Source: Stentor coeruleus (taxonomy: Eukaryota > Ciliophora > Heterotrichea > Heterotrichida > Stentoridae). From it: a stretch of DNA of 64,000 bases. The notes beneath the pieces are model-generated. The model saw only the letters and a list, made by a program, of their open reading frames with translations, made no database searches and had not been told where the DNA came from. This document shows positions 10,141-18,662 of the stretch, piece after piece (within the stretch, counting starts at the first letter, position 1; every line of letters starts with the position of its first letter). The position numbers and the translations under genes were made by a program. The stretch spans positions 27,606 through 91,605 of the forward strand of contig MPUH01000167.1 in NCBI GenBank assembly GCA_001970955.1, written 5' to 3'.

Positions 10141-11643
10141 TTACTGGCAAAGTAAGCATTTCGTAACCTTTTCAATGCATTTCTTACACAATTTCCCTTT
10201 ACAGCACTCTTGAACAACAACAAACTCCCAATCTTTTAAAGAAAAACAGTTCTGACATACGAACTTCAGCATTTTCCTCATCTTCGAAAACTCTTTTTTC
10301 CCAATCTCCCTTTCACAAACCCCACATTTCCTATCTTTTAAAGTTTTTCTAAAACAGTCTCTACAATAAAAACACCCATCGCAAGTTTCAAAAAAATCTT
10401 TACATTCGTTTTGGCATATTTTGCATCTTATAATCAACATATTTTCTTCATAAAATTCATTGAAATCAAAAAACTTAGGGCAAAGAACACAATTGTAGCT
10501 CCCTTTTCTAAGGATTTTCCTATTTAAACAAGTATAACAATAATGAATACAAGAAGTTCTTTGGGTTTTTATTTGTTTACAGGATAAACATGGATATGCT
10601 TTTAATGTAAAATTATAACATGATATTGGAATTTTACATTTTGGACAATATAAAGAGTTTATATTTGAACCACAACAAGATAAGCAAAATATATGATCAC
10701 AAGGAAGTTTTTGTGATGATGAAGAACCACAAGGACATGATAAATGAGGGATTAATGATGAGATTAGTTTTTGGTTGTGAGGAAATAATGAAATTATATG
10801 GTCTGAAGAGATTTGGCTTGCGTGGAAGTTGCAATGTGGTAAAGATTCAATAGCGAAATTGTATAAATTTGGATTAGGGGACGAATCTTGATTAAGAACA
10901 ACAGGTAGCATAAAGTCTTTAATTTCACTCAAATGTTCAACAGAAAACACAATTTCCATAAACTCGTTTTCCTTATCATTATTTCCCTCAACACCACATC
11001 CTTTATCATCAAAAATCTCACCTTTTTCCCTTTCAACCACAACAACATTTTTCTCTTCCTCAAAAGTTTCTGGTTTAAATCTTGGTTGTATAGGATTAGG
11101 TGCACATCCAACAAAAGGTGATGCAACCATATCAGTATCTTTAAAATCCCTAACACCAATCCCCAAACGATTATTTTGAGGTATGGCCTTTATAGGAAAA
11201 TGTGGTACAGCAATCTTCCTAGAATTTTCTTCAAATTTTTCATCCTGAATTTTCTCATCTTCATAAATATCATGCTTTATATTAATTGAATCAAATCTCA
11301 TACTAGGTGAAGGGCCAACTTTAGGGAAAATATTCATTGATCCAGGCTTTGAACTCGAGACTATAATTTGACTTTTTACCATCATTTCATTGACTTTCTG
11401 GTTTTTTCGCTCTAAAAAATTCTCTTCAGAGATATTAGTGTTACCGAAATTCTGAGTATGAGAAAGTTCATTATCTTTAAACCCACTTCTATATTTCACA
11501 ACACCTATTTCGTTTGTAAGTTGTTTATCATGAAAGTCTTCTAGGTTTAAAGTCTGTGATAAGCCTTGTTCATTGTGTAAATTCTCTAAAGAGTCTAACA
11601 TAGAGTTTTGTAGTTTATGTTCAAGAGGGTTATCTTCGTTCAT
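10141..11643 (-). CDS. Cys-rich tandem RING-like zinc-finger protein
   Basis: A 500-aa protein. The first about 290 residues are acidic and disordered. The last about 200 form four successive Cys-rich modules: CPCGSSSSQKLPCDHIFC with LSCC and CPKC (RING-like), then CLSCKQIKTQRTSC with CVLC, then CKICQNEC with CGVC, and finally CQNCFSLKDWE with CLLCQ at the very end. The PCDHIFC piece is typical of RING fingers, so E3 ubiquitin ligase activity is plausible. The series recalls RING-between-RING proteins but does not clearly match that order. No catalytic Cys can be assigned. No membrane segment is present. Confidence 0.65.
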   Translation of the reverse strand: MNEDNPLEHKLQNSMLDSLENLHNEQGLSQTLNLEDFHDKQLTNEIGVVKYRSGFKDNELSHTQNFGNTNISEENFLERKNQKVNEMMVKSQIIVSSSKPGSMNIFPKVGPSPSMRFDSINIKHDIYEDEKIQDEKFEENSRKIAVPHFPIKAIPQNNRLGIGVRDFKDTDMVASPFVGCAPNPIQPRFKPETFEEEKNVVVVEREKGEIFDDKGCGVEGNNDKENEFMEIVFSVEHLSEIKDFMLPVVLNQDSSPNPNLYNFAIESLPHCNFHASQISSDHIISLFPHNQKLISSLIPHLSCPCGSSSSQKLPCDHIFCLSCCGSNINSLYCPKCKIPISCYNFTLKAYPCLSCKQIKTQRTSCIHYCYTCLNRKILRKGSYNCVLCPKFFDFNEFYEENMLIIRCKICQNECKDFFETCDGCFYCRDCFRKTLKDRKCGVCEREIGKKEFSKMRKMLKFVCQNCFSLKDWEFVVVQECCKGKLCKKCIEKVTKCLLCQ

Positions 11644-11777
11644 TATAAAAAGTCTATAAACTATATATATGCATATTTATCAAAAATGATTTTCTTATAA
11701 TAATGGGGTTTTTATTTTTTAATTTATATTTTTAGCTTAAGATTGTAATTAGAATTTATTGTAAAACCTGATCGACA

Positions 11778-12236
11778 TTGTTTCTCTTTTTATTTGTAAA
11801 GATAATAGTGTATATTTTATTTTGGATATCAAGAAAGGACTGTTTTTATCATGATGGATACAATCTAAATATTGATGAGATTTTGGAGGATTTACTTGGG
11901 AAGGGTTATATTTCTGGTCATATGAACTTATATTTAAACAACCTAGTGAATATACTTTAGAAGGAGATTCGATACCTATGGAAATGTAGGTGCATTTTAT
12001 TGGCCAATTTGGAAATCTTGCTGTTATTGTTGCTTTTTAGTAATTCAACTGAAAACGCATTTTTAGATGAAATTGGATTTGAAAATCCTCAGTTATGAGA
12101 TGCTCATGATGGGTCTTTGTTTAAAATTGATAACTAGGTTGATATTTCAGCTTTATTAGGTATCCTGAAAGCTGATTGTATTATGAAGGAAGTACAACTG
12201 TATCACCTTGTAAAAATAATATTATTTAGATTATCT
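11778..12236 (+). pseudogene. decayed gene fragment left of the transposase
   Basis: One frame stays coding-like from 11778 to a TAA at 12234-12236, interrupted by only three stops. The first (TAG at 11958) sits in a perfect-length intron relic, GTGAATATACTTTAG at 11946-11960, but its -6 base is C where real introns here have A. The other two, TGA near 12096 and TAG near 12138, have no 15- or 16-nt GT-AG around them. No ATG opens the frame. Readable pieces include DGYNLNIDEILEDLLGKGY and STENAFLDEIGFENPQL. The family is not recognised. I read it as a dead gene or a fragment carried with the neighbouring transposase. Confidence 0.5.
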
Positions 12237-12788
12237 TAAATAGTACATATAGAGAATCAGCTTAACAATTTAGCAATTTCTCTTATAACCTGATTAGTGT
12301 TGTTAGAAGTGCACAGCCTTTGAATGGTAGGACTATTTATTGTAATTTTGAAGAGACTAGTAAGGATAGGATGACTGGTAATATTAGTGTAGAGGATGAA
12401 ACACTGATTAACATGGCTTTTAACATTTTCTAATATAATATTCATAACATCATATAATTTTACTATAAACTAATATTCTTTTGTGTATTTTAAAAGAAAA
12501 ACTCTAATAATCAAAGTTATTTTATGACCTGTAAACTCAGAACATTATTCCACAATCCATTCATTAAGCTGATTATACTCATAAAATAATCCAAAAATTT
12601 TTTTTTATTCCAATTATAATCTACAATAATATAATATCTTTTTAATCTTTTACAATCCATGATCTTTCTATAAATTTTATTTTTTTAAACCTACCATATA
12701 TGTCCATACAAAAAACACTTTACGATTTTGCATTTATAATTATATGGTATTTCATGAAGAAAGCCCCCAAAATGGGGGCTTATAATAT
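12237..12788. other. flank between decayed gene and transposase
   Basis: Very AT-rich and without a supported gene. The only distinctive item is the GC-rich hairpin at its right end. No inverted copy of the hairpin arms was found on the far side of the transposase. Confidence 0.5.
12761..12781. repeat. GC-rich perfect hairpin just before the transposase start
   Basis: AAGCCCCC, a 5-nt AAAAT spacer, then GGGGGCTT: an 8-bp perfect inverted repeat, 7 bp before the transposase ATG at 12789. Runs of five G or C are rare in this AT-rich window. It would form a strong stem in the mRNA leader. It could be an element end, a regulatory hairpin or a remnant; the sequence does not decide. Confidence 0.75.
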
Positions 12789-13943
12789 ATGATTACAGAC
12801 CATAATAAAGACAAAAACAAATGCAATCATTGCATTGATTCAGCAAATGTGAAAAACGAATTACTTATCGTAACTAAAGATCATTTATACACAACTGAAG
12901 CTTTGGATAAAGAAGAACAGAGACTTTATAAAAAATATATGAAACTAAGGAAAAGACGTGCTTTAGCTGCTGGGTATAAAGTAATTGCCACAATTGATGA
13001 AGATGTTCTTAGAGTTGATATGATTGATAATGTATTAAAACAAGAAATTCCCAATTCGATTTTTTCAGTTATTACAGACCAATATTATTCATCATGCTTT
13101 ATGATACAAACTGGTCTAGTTCAATTAAAAAAGCATTGTTCTCAATGTGCTGGGAAGGTAGGATTGTATTTTGATTCAGGAATTGGGGATTTTAATTACA
13201 AATGCAAATGTGGGGAGATGTGGAATTATTTAGATAAGACAATTTGGAAGGATTACAATCTGGATTCCCGAAGAATATTGACGATTTTGATAATGTTTCT
13301 AACAGGATGTAAGCCAATTGAAATAAAAAAATTATTAATTTCTAGTTCCAGAGAATATAGACCATTAGAAAAGCTGATAAAAAAGGTAATTTCTGAGTAT
13401 TTTGTTAGAAATCTCCCCAAATTTAGAGGGGTTGTAGAAATTGATGAGTCCGCGTTTAGGTCGAAAAGTAAAACCAGAGCTAAAAATAAAGTAGACAAAT
13501 GGGTATTCGGTCTTTATGAAAGAGAAAGAAAAATTGTGTATATGGAAATAGTTAAAAACAGACGTGAAAGTACCCTAATTCCAATAATACAAAAAATCTG
13601 CGAGCCTGGGACGACAATAATTTCTGATCAGTGGGGTAGTTACAATAAACTCCCAGATTATGGTTTTCCCCATTATACTGTTGACCATTCAAGGTTTTTT
13701 GTAAACCCACATAGTAGAGAAATTCACACCCAAGATATCGAAATTTCCTGGGGATGGGCAAAATATGAAATCCGCCGACAAAATAGAATTATGCATAATC
13801 TACAAGAATATTTACATTTATTCTGTTGGAAAAGACAATTTAAAGAATATCAAGATAAAGTTACTGAAACTACTGCATTGATTAAAGGGTTTTGTGAGAT
13901 TTTTAAAGACTATCAAATGAGAGAGAAAAAAATTGAAAACTAA
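12789..13943 (+). mobile_element. ISXO2/IS1595-like (Merlin-type) DDE transposase, intact
   Basis: A 384-aa transposase of the ISXO2-like group (bacterial IS1595/IS1016, eukaryotic Merlin). A zinc ribbon (Cys117, Cys120, Cys139, Cys141) precedes the RNase-H-like catalytic core. The triad is Asp219 (VEIDES), Asp280 (IISDQWGSY) and Glu318 (HTQDIEISW), with Lys325 seven residues later, as in the family. It would cut and paste DNA, and Merlin elements normally have terminal inverted repeats; none was found by eye. The frame is complete, ends TAA, and its base and codon composition resembles its neighbours. It may be a living element, one retained after genome rearrangement, or a domesticated gene. 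It converges with the hydrolase gene, with 25 bp between stops. Confidence 0.9.
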
Positions 13944-13967
13944 GTGTAGACTAGATATAAGACTTAG
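13940..13967. repeat. short inverted repeat at convergent gene ends
   Basis: CTAAGT at 13940-13945 is mirrored by ACTTAG at 13962-13967. It covers the stop of the transposase and nearly reaches the stop of the opposite gene. It could act as a two-way 3'-end signal, but a 6-bp pair is weak evidence. Confidence 0.3.
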
Positions 13968-13968
13968 C

Positions 13969-15136
13969 TTAGGATTTTCTTTGAATATTAAGTACTGAGT
14001 CTAGATATTCTAGGCAGAGTCTTGCATATGAACGCTTTGGGATAAATCCTGAGTAAAAAGCTACATGGCCACCTATATGAGTTAGAGCTAGGATAAAATT
14101 AGGATTCTTTACTATTTTTTCTACTGGGACACATTCAATACTAACTATTGGATCGTCTTTAGATGATAAAGCTAGCACAGGCACTTTGATTTTATGTAAA
14201 TGTTGATCAACACTAGCATCTAGATAATACTTTTCAGTTGAATCATAATCACAAATTTTAATTGTAAACTTCTCATCGAACTCTTGACTACTTTTTACTT
14301 TCAATATATCGTCTATATTTATATTTTTTTCTTTGATATCATCTTCCATCATACCTAGATCTACTAACACCTGATCAACTTGGTCATGTAAAGATTTTAC
14401 TATATACGCATCAGAAAACCCAAAATAAGGCCACCAATGGTTTAGCTTAGCCCTACATTTTATGTAATCAAAAGGTGTTGCAACTGCTACAATAGCTTTA
14501 AGTAAACATTTTTCTCCTGTTTCTGCAGCGTGTCTTAATAGTAACCCAGCACCCATAGAGGTCCCTAAAGCAACAATTGGGGCTTTTGGATGTTTTTTTT
14601 GCACTTTTCTTATAATAAACTCATAATCCTCACTTGCGCACAAGTGATGGACCTTAAAAGTCTACATAAGTACCTACCTTTAAAGGAGTGCCACCGATGC
14701 CTCTGCCATGCATAACACCAACTTTATATCCATCTTGAGCACCTTCAATAACAATAGATCTTAAATACCCTGATCCGCTATGCCCAGTCAATCCTGGGGC
14801 GACTAGTAGTATTTTTGTTGATTCATCATATCTTTCTGGATACTTCCAATCTATTGAAACTAGACCTCCATCTTTTGTTCTCATGAACTCTCGATTGTAT
14901 ACGATATAGTCTTCATTTTCTGGAGCATTTTTCTTGCTGCCGAAAAATCCTCCATAAAGAGCTTGGAGAGCACCATTGAAAAGCCAGGGTGTTGGGTAGA
15001 AGTTACTGGTTAGTCTTGGGTTTTTAGATACAATTTGTTCGTTAAAGGGAGTTTTTTCATAACGAAGGTCGATTTTTGAATCTATTTGCACATAGGCCAT
15101 GTATCCTAGGCCTATTACTGATAAAGATCTTAACAT
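13969..15136 (-). CDS. alpha/beta hydrolase, ABHD1/ABHD3 (YheT/EMB8) type
   Basis: A 383-aa hydrolase after removal of a 16-nt intron (14662-14677), which joins HGRGIGGTPLK to TFKVHHLCASEDYEF in frame. The catalytic set fits the family: Ser188 in GTSMGAG, an Asp near 322-323 in SSKDDPIV, and His352 in THIGGHVAF. The HGRG segment is the family's conserved loop. Relatives cleave phospholipids or esters. The N-terminal residues LRSLSVIGLGYMAYVQ look like a membrane anchor, as in ABHD1/3 proteins. The start ATG lies 129 bp from the next divergent gene. Confidence 0.9.
14662..14677 (-). other. 16-nt intron in the hydrolase gene
   Basis: GTAGGTACTTATGTAG on the minus strand. It is one base longer than the others, yet the A at -6 is kept. 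Removal restores both frame and family alignment across the join. Confidence 0.85.
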
Positions 15137-15265
15137 ATATAAAAATATTTAAAATGAGTATTTCAAAACCTAACACAAAATTCTTTATCCTCAACATCTC
15201 AAATCTAAACCCTAACATCCACTTTTAACATCTTAAAATTCTAATCTTAAAATATAAAATAATAA

Positions 15266-18200
15266 ATGGAATCCGATTCAAGTCTGATACTTCTTAGCGA
15301 GAATTCATCATTCCAAATCCTTGACAAAAGCGATAGTTTTGTAGTTTTAAACTCCAGCATAGCAAATCTTCAACTAAATGAAGAACTAGCATCCCATTAC
15401 GATGCTGAAGATGAATGGCTTCAACTAGAAACCGGAAGTGTTGTATCAAGTCTTGGTTCCGTAATCAAAGCAGATGGGTCTATTATGTCAGAATATTCTA
15501 TCTTAGATAATGTTCATGCAACAGCTTTATCTGAAGGTGGTAAACTTATAAAAACAAGACCTGATATATATGTTGAAGATCAAGCAATGAGAAAAATCTT
15601 AGAATACATAAGCATGTTTTATGATGAAGTAGCCTCATGTTTAAAAAGTTCAAGAAGTTCCCAATCATTAATGAGTAGTCAAGTTTTTAAAGAAGATTGG
15701 GAAATAACATCTTTAATTGACCTTGATGATATAAGTTCTGATGTACTTGGTCTTGTATTAGATACTTTAGAAGAATTTGGTATGTATAAATTATGCTTGA
15801 TTGTTTGTAATAGGTATAATTTAGCAAGTAGACTTGGAAGATATATTGTATCTTTAGCTACAAGATATTCAAATCTTAGTGAGATTAAATTTACAGATAT
15901 TAAAGGTGGGGTACAGGTACAAAGAGCGGCTATTGCATATACAGCTGTTCATAATATGTATGAGATGATTAATCCTGAGTATTTAAGTCTTAAGGAAGAG
16001 GATGGGAGAAATTTGGGTATTGAGGCATTTAGAGGATTGATATTGTTGGGATATTGGAAAAAAACGGTTTATGTTATGGATTATGGAAGTTCACTTGCAG
16101 TAACGAATTCGTTTGGAGATTTTAGGAATTTTAAAAGAGTTTATTTAGCTAAGGAAGGGGCAAAAGAATTCGATAGCAACTTAGAAAACTTCACCTGGCT
16201 CAAATTTGTAAAATCTCCAACCCCTGAAATCTACAAACTAGCTTTAGATTCTATTATAACAAATTTCAATGCCTTTAAACCTATTACACTAAACAAAAAC
16301 TATTTAACTTACACTGAAGGAGAATTCCCAGTTTTTCCTGAGCAGTTTTCTTGCAACAAAGCATTTTGGGAGTTTATCAATAGGAAAATCCCAAAAGAAG
16401 ATTTTGAAAACCAATTGAAAAACATAATCAAAACTGTTTTCCATGAGTTAAAATCAAATTTACCAATAGACGAAATTCGGGTGCATGATATTTTTACTGT
16501 TTTTATCCATTTGATATTTTGTGAAGACCAAGCTATTGTTGAAGTTATAAACTGTTTATCCTTTGATGACTTTGAAATGTTTTTGCATATATATAATATT
16601 ATATGTCAAGAGCTTAATGGTAAAATTAGAGGAGAAGATTTTAATGCTTTATATAGTATTTTATCTCCTTTTGCGATTAGGAAAATTATTCAGCATCCAG
16701 TTCTTATAATATACCCATATGCTACACATGTACTTGTTCATAGGTCAAGTATAATTTTTAATAGTTTTTATGAAAAACCTGATAAAGCTGTTTTTCCTGA
16801 CCTTGAAGCAAATTATTTACTTATGCCAATAGTTTTAGTTAGGTCTACAGTTTTTGATATAATAGTAGGAAGGCTTATGAAAATTCTTAATTTACGAGCA
16901 TCATATCAGTTAATGAACACAACAGACGAACTTTATACACGTGCTAACATTTTCGGGGAAATCTGGTTTAGCGATTTTATATGGTTACAAAGCCAAAACA
17001 CTCAATACAAACTTAAATCATACAATTACTGCAAAATGGATTCTAAAGTGCTCACAACCTATAAGTCCTTACAAATGAAGCTCTCAGACATACTTCAATT
17101 AGGCGAAACTGATTATTACTCAGAAATCTTTATAAAATCAACTCGCAACCATGAAATCCGAAGCATCGAAAGACAAATAAAAAAAATCGAAAGACTCAAC
17201 AACAAAAACGACGTTTTAGGTCGTGAAGAATCAATTCTTAAACTATGCGAAATTAGCTCTTGGTCTTCCCACCCCTTCCCTATAACAAAAATAGCACGAC
17301 AAGCATTCCTCACAGTAATGCAAGTTTATACATTAAATTCAGAAAATGCTCCAAATAGAATAGCTTATAGATACATGTGGTTATGTTACAATCTAAGTAA
17401 AATAACGAAACAAGAAATTTTTTATTTGGAAATGTTGAGAAATCGATATAAGAAAATAATATATCATGATAAAAAAGTGTCAAAATCAAATCCGATATAT
17501 GAAATTTGTTTAGGATATGCTGATATTGATATTTATTTCCAATATGGACAAATGGAAGAAGTTATTAATACTGTGCAAAATATGCTAGATGCTGATTATT
17601 CTGCATTTGAATTGGATTTAAAAGCTAATCTTATGTATAAAGCTACATTAGCATGGGCTATAAGCAATTCAGATACTTTTACAGCTTCGTTAAAAGCTAA
17701 AGAAATCTTAAAACCCTTAGTAAAATCCCAAGAAACGATGATGATTTCAGGAGTTTCTAAGAAAAAAATCTCCCCAAATGAGCTTTTAATTTACATTTTT
17801 ACTGGGATTAAAGATTTGTGTTTAATAGAAAATCTTGATTCGTATAAAAGGCTTTTGGGGAAAATATTTTATGAATGCCTTTATATAATTTTATCTATAT
17901 GGAAAGATGAACATGATTTAGCAAGTATATTGAAAAACCCTGAAAATTGGATTTACCTCAATGTGTCGAGGGGGTTTATTGCAAAAAATGATGAAGAAGA
18001 TACGAGATTTACTATAAAATTCGAAGATGACGTTAAAAATCCTGAAAAATATCATGTTTTTGAAGAGAATGTCATTTTTACTGTTGAAAGTAGGAAAAAT
18101 AATAAAGATATTTATAGGGAACTTGATAATGCTTGGATTTCTGAAGTAAAAAAAATCGCTTCGGACTTGAATATTTCTTGTTTAATAAAGAAAAAACGGA

Positions 18201-18601
18201 AACTGTTTAGAAAAAGTAATAGAAATATTATTGATAAAACCATGACTGTTTTAGTTAATAAAGATACCCGTGGGAAAGTTTTGATTTCTAGTATTTTGAA
18301 ATATTTCAATGAGTTGATAATATTTTTTTATGGGGTTTATTTGAATAAAGCTTTAGATTTTCATCATATTTTGACTAAGTTCGAATATGCTGGGAATTTG
18401 ATGGAAAAAATTATGAAAGGGTTAACTGGAGATGAGGAAGTTGGGGAGATGCAAAAGGAGATTGAAGAGGAATTAGAAGATTTTAGGAGCTGGAAGAAAG
18501 CTGTGTCGCCAGAATTTTCTAATCCGAAACCTGTGTATAAGAAGAAGTTTAAGATGAGGTGGCCACTTAAGCTCAAGTATGGAAAGCATAAAAGAAGATA
18601 G
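15266..18601 (+). CDS. 1111-aa orphan protein
   Basis: A single uninterrupted 1111-codon frame ending in TAG; I do not recognise the family. The first about 90 residues are Ser/Asp/Glu-rich and probably disordered. The remainder is predicted mainly helical by eye, with no signal peptide or convincing TM segment, and ends in a Lys/Arg-rich tail (KPVYKKKFKMRWPLKLKYGKHKRR region, about 1085-1111). Length and helical content would suit a scaffold. Base composition alternates along the gene between A/C-rich and G/T-rich blocks. Gene status is certain, function unknown. Confidence 0.85.
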   Translation: MESDSSLILLSENSSFQILDKSDSFVVLNSSIANLQLNEELASHYDAEDEWLQLETGSVVSSLGSVIKADGSIMSEYSILDNVHATALSEGGKLIKTRPDIYVEDQAMRKILEYISMFYDEVASCLKSSRSSQSLMSSQVFKEDWEITSLIDLDDISSDVLGLVLDTLEEFGMYKLCLIVCNRYNLASRLGRYIVSLATRYSNLSEIKFTDIKGGVQVQRAAIAYTAVHNMYEMINPEYLSLKEEDGRNLGIEAFRGLILLGYWKKTVYVMDYGSSLAVTNSFGDFRNFKRVYLAKEGAKEFDSNLENFTWLKFVKSPTPEIYKLALDSIITNFNAFKPITLNKNYLTYTEGEFPVFPEQFSCNKAFWEFINRKIPKEDFENQLKNIIKTVFHELKSNLPIDEIRVHDIFTVFIHLIFCEDQAIVEVINCLSFDDFEMFLHIYNIICQELNGKIRGEDFNALYSILSPFAIRKIIQHPVLIIYPYATHVLVHRSSIIFNSFYEKPDKAVFPDLEANYLLMPIVLVRSTVFDIIVGRLMKILNLRASYQLMNTTDELYTRANIFGEIWFSDFIWLQSQNTQYKLKSYNYCKMDSKVLTTYKSLQMKLSDILQLGETDYYSEIFIKSTRNHEIRSIERQIKKIERLNNKNDVLGREESILKLCEISSWSSHPFPITKIARQAFLTVMQVYTLNSENAPNRIAYRYMWLCYNLSKITKQEIFYLEMLRNRYKKIIYHDKKVSKSNPIYEICLGYADIDIYFQYGQMEEVINTVQNMLDADYSAFELDLKANLMYKATLAWAISNSDTFTASLKAKEILKPLVKSQETMMISGVSKKKISPNELLIYIFTGIKDLCLIENLDSYKRLLGKIFYECLYIILSIWKDEHDLASILKNPENWIYLNVSRGFIAKNDEEDTRFTIKFEDDVKNPEKYHVFEENVIFTVESRKNNKDIYRELDNAWISEVKKIASDLNISCLIKKKRKLFRKSNRNIIDKTMTVLVNKDTRGKVLISSILKYFNELIIFFYGVYLNKALDFHHILTKFEYAGNLMEKIMKGLTGDEEVGEMQKEIEEELEDFRSWKKAVSPEFSNPKPVYKKKFKMRWPLKLKYGKHKRR

Positions 18602-18662
18602 TTTTTTTTAAGTGATTTAAATGAATTAATCAATACCTATAGAACTCAAAGTTAATATAAAA

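Noticed and set aside
12700-14000. terminal inverted repeats around the transposase
   Set aside because: The hairpin arms have no partner on the other side, and no matching pair of ends was found by eye within a few hundred bases.
15200-15220. CCCTAACA resembling a heterotrich telomere repeat
   Set aside because: A single copy inside a short 5' leader, not an array and not at an end.
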